47,098 nt of DNA from a virus. Made by a program: the position numbers and the translations under genes. Location: positions 1 through 47,098 of the IMG/VR virus record IMGVR_UViG_3300035703_000147; one strand, given 5' to 3'. Position 1 is the first letter of the stretch. Every line of letters starts with the position of its first letter. The notes under the pieces were generated by a model. It worked only from the letters and a program-made list of their open reading frames with translations. It searched no databases and had not been told where the DNA came from. This document shows, piece after piece, positions 22,116 through 28,908 of the stretch.

Positions 22116-22327
22116 TGACGCTGATTGTGTTTTTGATTCTCAATAATAAATAAAAGCTCTTCCTCTTCCTCAGGTGTAAGCGGTCTGCTATTATCAATCA
22201 GCTCTCCAGATTCATGAAGCCTGTTAATCTCAGCTAATAACTCAGCTAGCTCCTCAGGTGTGCCCTCAAAATTATCAAAGCATCCCTCTGAAAATACCAG
22301 CTTCAGATCATCCTTCTTCTTTGTCAT
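22112..22327 (-). CDS. Acidic small protein (71 aa)
   Basis: It starts MTKKKDDLKLVFSEGCFDNF and is highly acidic in the middle (GTPEELAELLAEINRLHESG, LTPEEEEELLFIIENQ). It overlaps the YbcO-like gene by 4 bp. Similar acidic proteins occur in phage replication modules, but the function is not known. It could be a DNA mimic or adaptor; that is a guess from charge only. Confidence 0.68.
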   Translation of the reverse strand: MTKKKDDLKLVFSEGCFDNFEGTPEELAELLAEINRLHESGELIDNSRPLTPEEEEELLFIIENQKHNQRQ

Positions 22328-22499
22328 CTTTCACCTCACTCATCTCAGTCCAATTAGCAGGATCACCGCACCTCCTGAGGTAATCCTTTCCACCGTCTAC
22401 TGCAACAGAAGCACACTTGCACCACATAAAGTCATGGCGGTGCTTGCTTTCAATAATGTCTAAACAGATGCGGCAAGCGATCCTGTTGCGGATGATCAT
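22308..22499 (-). CDS. Zinc-ribbon small protein (DUF7695-like)
   Basis: The 63-residue protein starts MIIRNRIACRICLDIIESKH and continues RHDFMWCKCASVAVDGGKDY, then RRCGDPANW. The C-x2-C and W-C-x-C sets form a zinc ribbon like the phage family I know as DUF7695. Such proteins are frequent in replication modules. It overlaps neighbours at both ends (20 and 4 bp). Confidence 0.8.
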   Translation of the reverse strand: MIIRNRIACRICLDIIESKHRHDFMWCKCASVAVDGGKDYLRRCGDPANWTEMSEVKDDKEEG

Positions 22500-22699
22500 T
22501 TCTCACTCGCTTTCTTTAGTATTGCTCTAGCAAATTCCCTAATTCCGCCATTATCCGCTTCAGTTTCTTTATACAAATTCAATATTTCCTCATCACTTAA
22601 TTCTTTTATTTGTGGTGTGATGTATACGCACTTGTGCGCCTTGATGTCAAATGCATCCAGCTCTTGCCCGCACACCACGCAATGTCTGTGAATTGTCAT
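22496..22699 (-). CDS. Zinc-finger small protein with acidic tail (67 aa)
   Basis: ATG 22699 overlaps the primase-helicase stop as ATGA, and upstream in-frame residues belong to the primase frame, so the shorter product is preferred. It starts MTIHRHCVVCGQELDAFDIK, with a C-x2-C pair and another Cys/His (AHKCVY), then a helix IKELSDEEILNLYKETEADN and REFARAILKKAS. The tail resembles a short helical peptide seen in phage replication gene clusters. Function unknown. Confidence 0.75.
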   Translation of the reverse strand: MTIHRHCVVCGQELDAFDIKAHKCVYITPQIKELSDEEILNLYKETEADNGGIREFARAILKKASEK

Positions 22700-24390
22700 C
22701 TGATGTAGACCCCCGTTGATTCTGGAATCCTGAACTGACCTGAGTCTTTGTCCCATTCCAGCTTGGTCATGCCCAGTTGACCCAGCCACCTGGATCGAAT
22801 CTTCTGAACGTGCACCTCAGAGTAGGCATACGGATCTGCCTTGTCCCGATGCACAGCAATGATGTTGTCTGCCTTGTTAAAGAAGTGAGCTGAACCAGCT
22901 ACGTCATAGCCCGTTGGTACGGGGTACTTGCCATCCAATCCTTTCTGCAGTTTGGTAGGGTGGGCCACCAACCAGATGTGCACGTCGAACTGACGAGCAA
23001 AGCCACGCACTCTAGCCAAGAAATCTGAGATGTACTCCGTCTCGGATATGCCTTCTTTGCGATGGGTGTGGGTGATCTCATTGTATGGATCAATGATTAA
23101 CCCCTTCATGCCGTACCGCTTGACCAAGACCTTGGCTTTAGCCAAAACAGATTCAAGGGTGCGATCTTCTTCAGGCAAGATGAACTTGAAGAAGGCGTTC
23201 ACCCACTCAGCTGATTCCTCGTACTCATCCTTGCTCATCTTATTCATACGTTTGCCAATATACTTTTCCATAAACTTGGTAACGTGGTATGAAACAGGTT
23301 GATTCTCAGGTGAGCAAACTCCAAACACCCAGCTATGTTTCTTGGTTAGATTCATGGTGAGTGCATCGAGCCACTCAGATTTACCCATGCCAGGAACGCC
23401 AGTCACAAGCGTCCACTGACCAGGGGATGGACGGTAGAACTGATCTACATTTTCCCAGCCAGTCTCGATACCCTCAGGTAAACCATGTTCGTAGATAAGA
23501 TCAAGCTCAGATCTAAAGTCCTCTAGCTGGAACACACCATCAACTGGGTATGGTTTGGCAAACTGAATGATCTCCTTAAGAACCTCAGTGCCGTGCTTTA
23601 ATAGAACTTCATTGGCATCCTTGCACCCTTCGGGCCACTCAACCCGATAGCATCTTTCCTTGCCAAGCCTACGTGCCAGCTCTTCCTCAAGCCTTTTGCC
23701 AGGCGCATCATTGTCAACGGCAAGTATGAACTTCTCAACCGCTTCAATGCGTGGGTCCTCAACATCGATGTAAGTAAATTTGTTTTCTAGATTTTTGGCA
23801 GTAGGAGTTGGAGCCCCATCAGGTACGCTAATAGCGTGACGCAAGCCAGCAACTTCCAACGACAGGGCATCAAATTCTCCTTCAGTAATGATTGTGCACT
23901 TAGGGTCAATGTCATCGTACTTATACCAACATTTCTCAGCGCCACTTTCTTGAGTAAAGTTCTTTGATCCATCCCGATACTTAACGTTTACCACTACCCC
24001 TTCACGTATAAATGGGAATGCCATGCAGCGCTGCTTCTCCTCAACCTGAGGAAAGTAATGTGTTGTCATGGTAATTTGATTGCGGGCGGCAACCTCAGGC
24101 GTGATACCGCGAGAGGCAAGAAAGTCTAAAGACTTCTGCTCCAATGGGGCTGAGTGAAACTCAGGACGGCGATACTCTTTCTTAGGCGTGATCGGCCTCA
24201 TGTAATTTCCTTTTTTGATTGAGCCAGACCAACCGCAATGCCAGCAGTTGTATACGCCAAGATCGATATTGACGTTAAGGCATGGGTAAGTTTTCTTTTT
24301 GCGGGTGTGGGAACACTGAGGACAGCAAGTCTTAATCTCGCCACTCGAATGACCGTTAACGTCAATGCCCAGTTCTTGCCAGCTTCCCAT
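22696..24390 (-). CDS. Primase-helicase (T7 gp4/Twinkle-like)
   Basis: The 564-residue protein has an N-terminal zinc ribbon (C23-x2-C26 and C49-x2-C52), a Toprim region with EGEFDALSLE near 170, and a RecA-like helicase half with GVPGMGKS near 333, LIIDPYNEIT near 435 and WLVAHPTKL. This is the arrangement of replicative primase-helicases that unwind and prime the phage DNA. It reads MGSWQELGIDVNGHSSGEIK. The first gene of the leftward operon, it lies next to the intergenic control region. No polymerase gene accompanies it. Confidence 0.92.
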   Translation of the reverse strand: MGSWQELGIDVNGHSSGEIKTCCPQCSHTRKKKTYPCLNVNIDLGVYNCWHCGWSGSIKKGNYMRPITPKKEYRRPEFHSAPLEQKSLDFLASRGITPEVAARNQITMTTHYFPQVEEKQRCMAFPFIREGVVVNVKYRDGSKNFTQESGAEKCWYKYDDIDPKCTIITEGEFDALSLEVAGLRHAISVPDGAPTPTAKNLENKFTYIDVEDPRIEAVEKFILAVDNDAPGKRLEEELARRLGKERCYRVEWPEGCKDANEVLLKHGTEVLKEIIQFAKPYPVDGVFQLEDFRSELDLIYEHGLPEGIETGWENVDQFYRPSPGQWTLVTGVPGMGKSEWLDALTMNLTKKHSWVFGVCSPENQPVSYHVTKFMEKYIGKRMNKMSKDEYEESAEWVNAFFKFILPEEDRTLESVLAKAKVLVKRYGMKGLIIDPYNEITHTHRKEGISETEYISDFLARVRGFARQFDVHIWLVAHPTKLQKGLDGKYPVPTGYDVAGSAHFFNKADNIIAVHRDKADPYAYSEVHVQKIRSRWLGQLGMTKLEWDKDSGQFRIPESTGVYIR

Positions 24391-24432
24391 ATACCCTTAT
24401 TCATGTAGTCTTATTATTGTATTTTGACTATC

Positions 24433-24444
24433 ATGTAATTACAT
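24433..24444. promoter_or_regulatory. Perfect 12-base palindrome ATGTAATTACAT
   Basis: The palindrome lies 43 bases upstream of the primase-helicase start. It shares the half site ATGTAA/TTACAT with the cluster at 12410-12447, which is placed at the other divergence region. A common regulator is a reasonable inference. Confidence 0.4.
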
Positions 24445-24879
24445 CAGTACTTACCCTAACATTTGCTTATTTATTATTCTCCCCTTTCCTTCGGCGGGGA
24501 GATGGAACTCAACCTATAAGTATTAATTAATTATTAATATATAACTCGTTCACCCTAGATCCGAACGTACCTACCCCATCCTTCAGTCAAGTAGGTTCGT
24601 TCAACTAGGCTCGTTCACCCTGAGTCCATTAGTACCCGACAGACGTTCGTGCACAAGGCTCTGTCTTCCCCACCTCTGCTCCTCTACTGCACTATTCCCG
24701 TGGTAGGAGCCACTTCTCTTCTGAAGCCACCGTTGTTATCCCCGTCCTTCAGAATGAATAGTTTAGTATGATTAATATTTATTTGCAAGTGATGTCCGCT
24801 ACGCATCACATGTATCGTTATATTAGTGTTTACCCTAGTGGTTGCATAACAACACCATTATTTTTTTTATTATTGCCTA

Positions 24880-24907
24880 TTGACGCAACAAAGAAATGAT
24901 ATATACT
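24880..24907 (+). promoter_or_regulatory. Sigma70-like promoter for the ERF operon
   Basis: TTGACG (24880-24885) and TATACT (24902-24907) are separated by 16 bases, a good match to the host housekeeping promoter. Transcription would start ~30 bases before ATG 24946, which has an AAAGGG ribosome site. It should drive the rightward recombination genes early in infection. Confidence 0.65.
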
Positions 24908-24945
24908 ACTAGTACTGCAACATCGCAGAAAGAAAGAAAGGGTAT

Positions 24946-25602
24946 ATGGAAGAACAAATTAAACCTACCAAACCTCCGCTGGTTCTTGCGGGGATTCAAA
25001 TGGTAACAGCCGCATTTGCGGAGAAGGGTATTGGAAAGAACCATAAGAATGAGCAACAAGGATTTGCGTTTCGAGGTATTGATGATGTCTTGAATCGCAT
25101 GAGCAAGGAACTTGTTGAAGCTAACCTAGCAATCGTGCCTCGTGTGCTAAGCCGTGATGTGAGTGAGCGTGTGAACTCCCGTGGCAACCCATTATTTTAC
25201 GTGGTCTTGACTGTTGAGTACAAGATTTATTCCACGCTTGATGGATCATACGTGACATGCGTTGTCCTTGGCGAGGCTATGGACTCTGGCGACAAGGCAA
25301 CAAACAAAGCGTTGTCAATTGCCTACAAGTACATGGCGTTTCAGTTGTTCAGCATTCCAATTGCTGATGATCCTGATCGCACAACACACACGCTTGCACC
25401 TAGCGAGAAGACCGTTGGCACTACCGAGGTAGACGCTATCCGCAAACTAGCTGAGCAAGCAGGTGTGACGGATGACTACATAGCTGGTATCTACAAAGTC
25501 GAAGGACTAAACTTCTTGCCACTGTCCAAAGCGCCTGAAGTAATGGCACAGTTGCAAAAGAAAATCAAATCTAAATCAACCAAAGAGAAGGAAGTAGCAT
25601 GA
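24946..25602 (+). CDS. erf: ERF-family single-strand DNA annealing protein
   Basis: The 218-residue protein starts MEEQIKPTKPPLVLAGIQMV and has the ERF/Rad52-like core: FAFRGIDDVLNRMSKELVEA, FYVVLTVEYKIYSTLDGSYV and SGDKATNKALSIAYKYMAFQ. This family anneals complementary DNA strands and supports phage recombination and concatemer formation. The C-terminal ~60 residues are helical and basic. It is the first gene of the operon with a strong promoter. It overlaps the next gene by ATGA. Confidence 0.85.
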   Translation: MEEQIKPTKPPLVLAGIQMVTAAFAEKGIGKNHKNEQQGFAFRGIDDVLNRMSKELVEANLAIVPRVLSRDVSERVNSRGNPLFYVVLTVEYKIYSTLDGSYVTCVVLGEAMDSGDKATNKALSIAYKYMAFQLFSIPIADDPDRTTHTLAPSEKTVGTTEVDAIRKLAEQAGVTDDYIAGIYKVEGLNFLPLSKAPEVMAQLQKKIKSKSTKEKEVA

Positions 25603-25844
25603 GCGAATACAATAACATTTCAGTTTTCAAAGCCAAGCCTAGCGAGAACCCCAAGGCTCCACTGTTTAACGTCGTAATAGAGATGTCGAACGGTGAGAAG
25701 TTCCGTGGCGGTTTATGGAAGAAGGTTTCCAAGAATGGTCTGGAGTATCTCAGCGGTACGCTTGAAGAGGATGATGGTCAAGGCGGTGGTCAACGCAAGG
25801 CACCAGCGTCTAAGCCAAAGCAAGAAGATATCATCGACTGGTAA
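25599..25844 (+). CDS. SSB-like small protein with acidic-aromatic tail (81 aa)
   Basis: It reads MSEYNNISVFKAKPSENPKA and has beta-strand-like PLFNVVIEMSNGEKFRGGLW and KNGLEYLSGTLEEDDG, then Gly/Gln/Lys-rich linker and the end EDIIDW. The overall plan (small beta domain, flexible linker, acidic-aromatic tip) resembles phage single-strand binding proteins, whose C-terminal tips recruit partners. The match is weak and I place it as SSB-like, not SSB. It is coupled to ERF, which fits. Confidence 0.6.
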   Translation: MSEYNNISVFKAKPSENPKAPLFNVVIEMSNGEKFRGGLWKKVSKNGLEYLSGTLEEDDGQGGGQRKAPASKPKQEDIIDW

Positions 25845-26039
25845 TCAGGCGGGGTCAGGGGATTTCCCATATGGCAGATGTGGCGCACCGTACTGATCCC
25901 TGTTTCCAAGGTGCGATAGTAAGCCCTCCTTTCCCGCGCAAGCGGAGGTCGCAAGACCAAGGCGTAACACCTAACGTCAAGGCAATCTGCTCGGGACGTG
26001 ACAGCGGAGAGAGATCCGCCCATATAACAAGGAGCGTGT
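25845..26039 (+). ncRNA. Candidate structured RNA upstream of the RecB-like nuclease
   Basis: This 195-base gap has very tidy folding. Two tandem hairpins carry GCAA (GNRA) tetraloops: CCGC-GCAA-GCGG at 25934-25945 and GGTC-GCAA-GACC at 25947-25958. CAGGGGAT (25856-25863) can pair with ATCCCTG (25896-25902), and CGCACC (25884-25889) with GGTGCG (25910-25915), interlocked like a pseudoknot. ACGTC/GACGT and GCGGA-GAGAGA-TCCGC (26004-26019) follow, just before an AAGGAG site. An open frame of 60 codons covers part of it but has no ribosome site. Function is unknown: leader, riboswitch or small RNA. Confidence 0.45.
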
Positions 26040-26912
26040 GTGAATTTAACTAACTTGCATGATTTGCCTGAGGCATTTGTCAGAGCCGTCACTAATGACC
26101 CGTACACGGGCGGTGGCGATATATCAGTTACCAAGCTGATTGACTCTCCTCAGGTGCGGATTCTCCGCAAGCAATACGGTCATGCTGTTGTCGAAGATGT
26201 GAGCGATCGGATCTGGTCTCTCCTCGGGCAGTCCGTTCACACCATCCTAGAACGTGCAGGCAATGAGACATCTGACATACAGGAAGAGCGTTTGTTTGCA
26301 GAGGTAGATGGTTGGAAGCTATCGGGTCAGTTTGACAGAATGGAAGTTCGTTCCAAGACAATGGATGATTACAAGGTGACTAGCACTTACAAAGTTACAG
26401 GTGATCACAAAGATTGGGAGCGTCAACTGAATGTACTTCGGTGGCTTGCAATACAGAATGGGTATGAGGTAGAGCGCCTAAGAATAGTTGCAATCCTTAG
26501 GGATTTTAGTAAGGCAAAAGGTTTGCGCGATCCAGACTACCCAAAGCAGGCTGTCGTTGTAGTGCCCATAGAAGTGTGGCCACTAGAAGAAACGTATCAA
26601 TACATCAGAACAAGAATCAGCCTACATCAACAGGCAGAGTCAGGTACGATGATTGACTGTACTGATGATGAACGATGGTTTAGTGGTAACAAGTATGCGT
26701 TAATGAAGAAAGGCGCTAAGCGAGCGATAAAATTATATGAGCGAAGAGAAGACATTCCGAGCCCTCTCACTGACGGAACTTTTGTTGAGGAGAGAGCGGG
26801 GGTATACAGGAGGTGCGCCGAGTATTGCGAAGTCGCACCATTCTGCGAGCAGTACAAGCCTATTAGGGAAGCGGTTTCTACTTCCCTCTGGGAGAGTGAT
26901 AACAGTGATTGA
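26040..26912 (+). CDS. RecB/Cas4-like PD-(D/E)XK exonuclease
   Basis: The start is GTG 26040 with AAGGAG upstream. The 290-residue protein has the PDDEXK exonuclease pattern: LLGQSVHTILERAG (His motif), LSGQFDRMEV (Asp), MDDYKVTST (D-x-K) and a Gln-containing helix. The C-terminus carries RRCAEYCEVAPFCEQY, with a C-x3-C-x5-C set that, with Cys at TMIDCTD, could hold an iron-sulfur cluster as in Cas4/AddB-type enzymes. It lies with ERF, so a paired exonuclease-annealase recombination system is likely. Confidence 0.8.
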   Translation: MNLTNLHDLPEAFVRAVTNDPYTGGGDISVTKLIDSPQVRILRKQYGHAVVEDVSDRIWSLLGQSVHTILERAGNETSDIQEERLFAEVDGWKLSGQFDRMEVRSKTMDDYKVTSTYKVTGDHKDWERQLNVLRWLAIQNGYEVERLRIVAILRDFSKAKGLRDPDYPKQAVVVVPIEVWPLEETYQYIRTRISLHQQAESGTMIDCTDDERWFSGNKYALMKKGAKRAIKLYERREDIPSPLTDGTFVEERAGVYRRCAEYCEVAPFCEQYKPIREAVSTSLWESDNSD

Positions 26913-27060
26913 AGATACGGGGCACGACAGCTATCTGTGTGACTACGACTCTCCTGAAATTCCATTAGTACCTGGAATGACTAAAGAAGAAATCGAAGAC
27001 GGCAGACGTGTTGAATTTAGAAAAAGTTTTATTTTGAATTATGGCAAGGAGTGGAAGTAA
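26737..27060 (+). CDS. Small protein overlapping the nuclease gene, start uncertain
   Basis: The frame from ATG 26737 encodes 107 residues and overlaps the nuclease gene out of frame for 176 bases. The clearly protein-like part starts at GKRFLLPSGRVITVIEDTGH and continues to RRVEFRKSFILNYGKEWK, suggesting a small beta-rich domain. A GTG at 26896 would give a shorter product but would cut the FLLPSGR segment. Which start is used cannot be decided from sequence. Its stop overlaps the next gene start by one base. Confidence 0.5.
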   Translation: MSEEKTFRALSLTELLLRRERGYTGGAPSIAKSHHSASSTSLLGKRFLLPSGRVITVIEDTGHDSYLCDYDSPEIPLVPGMTKEEIEDGRRVEFRKSFILNYGKEWK

Positions 27061-27257
27061 TGGATAATAAATTAATGGATGTAGACGAGGCATCACAATA
27101 CGTTGGACTTTCACAGTTTACCGTGCGTCGCTTAGCTAGAAATGGTGTATTGCCTGCCGCAAAGATTGGGCGCGCTTATCGTTTCAAGCGTGAGGATATT
27201 GATTCTTATATCAGGACTCAATACAAGGGAGCCAGCGATGCCAATGGATCCAGTTAA
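27060..27257 (+). CDS. Excisionase-like HTH DNA-binding protein
   Basis: ATG 27060 overlaps the previous stop (TAATG) and has AAGGAG upstream. The 65-residue product MDNKLMDVDEASQYVGLSQF-TVRRLARNGVLPAAKIG has the winged helix of the HTH_17/MerR-like excisionase family, ending RFKREDIDSYIRTQ. No integrase is visible in the window, so it is more likely a small transcription regulator or DNA-bending factor than a true excisionase. Confidence 0.8.
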   Translation: MDNKLMDVDEASQYVGLSQFTVRRLARNGVLPAAKIGRAYRFKREDIDSYIRTQYKGASDANGSS

Positions 27258-27489
27258 GGCTGAGCAACTAGAAGCATTCATTCGTTCTTGGGCTGAGTTC
27301 TCAGATGCTAATCCTCAGATTGTATTGGGCGACTGGTTGCATACGTTTTCAATTATGATGGGATTGGCAATGCGCCTTTCAGATATGGACGATACTGCTA
27401 TAGACGATGCCTGCGAACGCATTGAGAAAATGGTACGCTCATCTTTTGAAAACTCAAGGGATCACATTAAGCCAAGTTCATTGCAGTAA
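27238..27489 (+). CDS. Small helical early protein (83 aa)
   Basis: ATG 27238 with GGGAG upstream is preferred to a longer frame that overlaps the HTH gene. It reads MPMDPVKAEQLEAFIRSWAE and contains IVLGDWLHTFSIMMGLAMRL, an amphipathic or partly hydrophobic helix, then an acidic/basic end. It overlaps the HTH gene by 20 bp. No known family is recognised. Confidence 0.6.
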   Translation: MPMDPVKAEQLEAFIRSWAEFSDANPQIVLGDWLHTFSIMMGLAMRLSDMDDTAIDDACERIEKMVRSSFENSRDHIKPSSLQ

Positions 27490-27500
27490 GGAGAATTAGT

Positions 27501-27704
27501 ATGGCAAAAATAACTTTAGTTATAGAAGATTTACCAGAGGGTGATGCTGACATTATCCAGATTGCTATGCAGACAGATGATGAGGTTAAGAGAGATGGCG
27601 TAACCCCAGCTCAAGAAATGGCAGCAATGGTTTTAAGTTTAATCGAATACGCAAGGGAACAAACCAAGAATGATTCCATGTCCGAAGTGCAGAAAGAGGA
27701 CTGA
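27501..27704 (+). CDS. Small acidic protein (67 aa)
   Basis: AAGGAG precedes ATG 27501. The product MAKITLVIEDLPEGDADIIQ continues with MQTDDEVKRDGVTPAQEMAA and ends SEVQKED. It resembles short beta-helix phage proteins with an N-terminal xxITLVIEDLPEG motif that occur in many environmental phages. Function unknown. It overlaps the next gene by 35 bases. Confidence 0.7.
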   Translation: MAKITLVIEDLPEGDADIIQIAMQTDDEVKRDGVTPAQEMAAMVLSLIEYAREQTKNDSMSEVQKED

Positions 27705-28011
27705 CGTATATGATTCAAGAATCAATACGCTTGGCCAACTTAGGAGAAAAAGAACGTGCCGTGCATGTGGCTGGAGATTCGCAACCATTGAAGTTATGGA
27801 CACGGGGAATAAGCTTAAGCAACTGGACGAACGTCCAACGCCAAAACCCAAGGTGGAAAAAGTTCCAAAGCCCAAGCGAGAAAAGCCTGTGAAAGTAAAG
27901 CAGTTGAAGCAAGAAAAAGTCAGACGCTTTGATGAAGACGACTTTGAAGATGATAGCTACCAAGTGCCAGAAGATTTGCGTTACTTGATTAGCGATCGTG
28001 GTTTTGATTAA
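27670..28011 (+). CDS. NrdR-like zinc-ribbon protein without ATP-cone
   Basis: The first ~45 residues (MIPCPKCRKRTDVYDSRINT, then RRKRTCRACGWRFATIEV) match the zinc ribbon of NrdR, the bacterial repressor of ribonucleotide reductase genes. NrdR then has an ATP-cone; here the next part is a Lys/Pro-rich spacer and an acidic end (FDEDDFEDDSYQVPEDLRYL). It may bind DNA or host RNR promoters without nucleotide sensing. The match to the ribbon is strong; the role is inferred. Confidence 0.75.
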   Translation: MIPCPKCRKRTDVYDSRINTLGQLRRKRTCRACGWRFATIEVMDTGNKLKQLDERPTPKPKVEKVPKPKREKPVKVKQLKQEKVRRFDEDDFEDDSYQVPEDLRYLISDRGFD

Positions 28012-28035
28012 TGGTATCAGTCGGGGAGATGTGAT

Positions 28036-28293
28036 ATGAATATGAGTGAGTTAAGCAGTAAGATGGATGATTCTGTTAGGGCGCTGCGGGATGCGTTTAT
28101 CCATGAGAAGCAAGAGGCATTGCTAATCGAGGTAGCACATAGCTTAGTCGAGAAGCTTGAAGAAAGAGACATTGAAATAGAGAAGTTGAAAGATCACATC
28201 AACCATCTAAACACTGAGATCAATGTTCTGAGAAGCCGCATAGATCAGTACGCGAGATTAGATGGCTATGTATCGGAGAAATTAGATGAGTAA
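28036..28293 (+). CDS. Coiled-coil protein (85 aa)
   Basis: A long amphipathic helix (VAHSLVEKLEERDIEIEKLK and NTEINVLRSRIDQYARL) indicates a parallel coiled coil. It starts MNMSELSSKMDDSVRALRDA after a GGGGAG-like site and overlaps the next gene by 8 bp. Function unknown; dimerising adaptor is likely from structure alone. Confidence 0.68.
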   Translation: MNMSELSSKMDDSVRALRDAFIHEKQEALLIEVAHSLVEKLEERDIEIEKLKDHINHLNTEINVLRSRIDQYARLDGYVSEKLDE

Positions 28294-28654
28294 TACCGCA
28301 TTGACCGAAGGCATTGGTGACGTAAACTCAATAGCCAAAGGATCTGGTGCTCGTTATAACGGTGGTAAGCCAGACCTTAGTTTGATTCCACTGTGTACTC
28401 TTGAAGAAGAGGCAATGGTTTGGATGTATGGCAAGGATAAGTATGCCGCATGGAACTGGACTAAAGGTATGCCTTGGTCAGTTCCGCTTGCCTGTGCACT
28501 AAGACACCTATCTGCATGGCAGAGGGGCGAAGATATTGATTTGGAGTCTGGATACCACCACTTGGCGCATGTCATGTGTAATATCAGGATGCTCATGCTC
28601 TACTCCAAAACATATCTAGAAGGAGATGATCGACCACCAAAGGAGAACTTATGA
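28286..28654 (+). CDS. dATP/dGTP pyrophosphohydrolase-like (MazG/MazZ-type, DUF5664) protein
   Basis: The 122-residue protein carries the domain core GARYNGGKPDLSLIPLCTLE, EEEAMVWMYGKDKYAAWNWT, ACALRHLSAWQRGEDIDLES and YHHLAHVMCNIRMLMLY. This matches the phage family once called DUF5664, described as an N-terminal dATP/dGTP diphosphohydrolase domain, related to MazG-like enzymes used in modified-base (Z) phages. No PurZ-like gene is in the window, so a housekeeping or nucleotide-pool role is more likely. Acidic metal-site residues (E..E, D..E) are visible. Confidence 0.78.
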   Translation: MSNTALTEGIGDVNSIAKGSGARYNGGKPDLSLIPLCTLEEEAMVWMYGKDKYAAWNWTKGMPWSVPLACALRHLSAWQRGEDIDLESGYHHLAHVMCNIRMLMLYSKTYLEGDDRPPKENL

Positions 28655-28908
28655 ACGAAGAATTAAGAAGTCAGTTATGGTCTGCTGCAAATAATATAGA
28701 TGACCTGAAAAATAGAGTGCAAAATGCTGCCGATGTAATGGAGGTTATAGCTTCGTCTGAGACAGAGCCTCAAGTCTCAGGTGCATTGTGGTTTGTGCGA
28801 GATTCAATGAAGATACTATGTGAATTGATTGATATAGAAATTGATAAGTTAATGGAAGTATTACGTCAGGCAAATGAAGAAGCAACCACAAAGAAGAAGA
28901 AAAAGTGA
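28651..28908 (+). CDS. Small helical acidic protein (85 aa)
   Basis: It starts MNEELRSQLWSAANNIDDLK and contains RVQNAADVMEVIASSETEPQ and a helix MKILCELIDIEIDKLMEVLR, ending with a Lys-rich tail (TTKKKKK). It overlaps its neighbours by ATGA or 4 bp. The layout suggests a helical bundle protein. No family recognised. Confidence 0.65.
   Translation: MNEELRSQLWSAANNIDDLKNRVQNAADVMEVIASSETEPQVSGALWFVRDSMKILCELIDIEIDKLMEVLRQANEEATTKKKKK

Larger units (their letters stand above)
24405..24945. promoter_or_regulatory. Large non-coding control region between divergent replication and recombination operons
   Basis: About 540 bases without a credible gene. It holds a palindrome ATGTAATTACAT (24433-24444), a hairpin TCTCCCC/GGGGAGA (24478-24502), a direct repeat CTCGTTCACCCTAGATCC (24545-24562) and CTCGTTCACCCTGAGTCC (24610-24627), a hairpin GTGATG/CATCAC near 24789-24809, GTGTTTACCCTA (24826-24837) and TTGCATAACA (24842-24851). 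A weak leftward -10 (TACAAT) near 24417 may serve the primase operon. The layout would also suit a replication origin, but no origin motif can be proven here. Confidence 0.55.

Noticed and set aside
25871-26053. 60-residue plus-strand frame in the same gap
   Set aside because: It starts in the middle of the paired elements without a ribosome site. Kept only as an alternative to the RNA idea.
25790-26134. 114-residue minus-strand frame across the structured gap
   Set aside because: It overlaps three plus-strand features and has no ribosome site; the frame seems to result from the structured RNA-like sequence.
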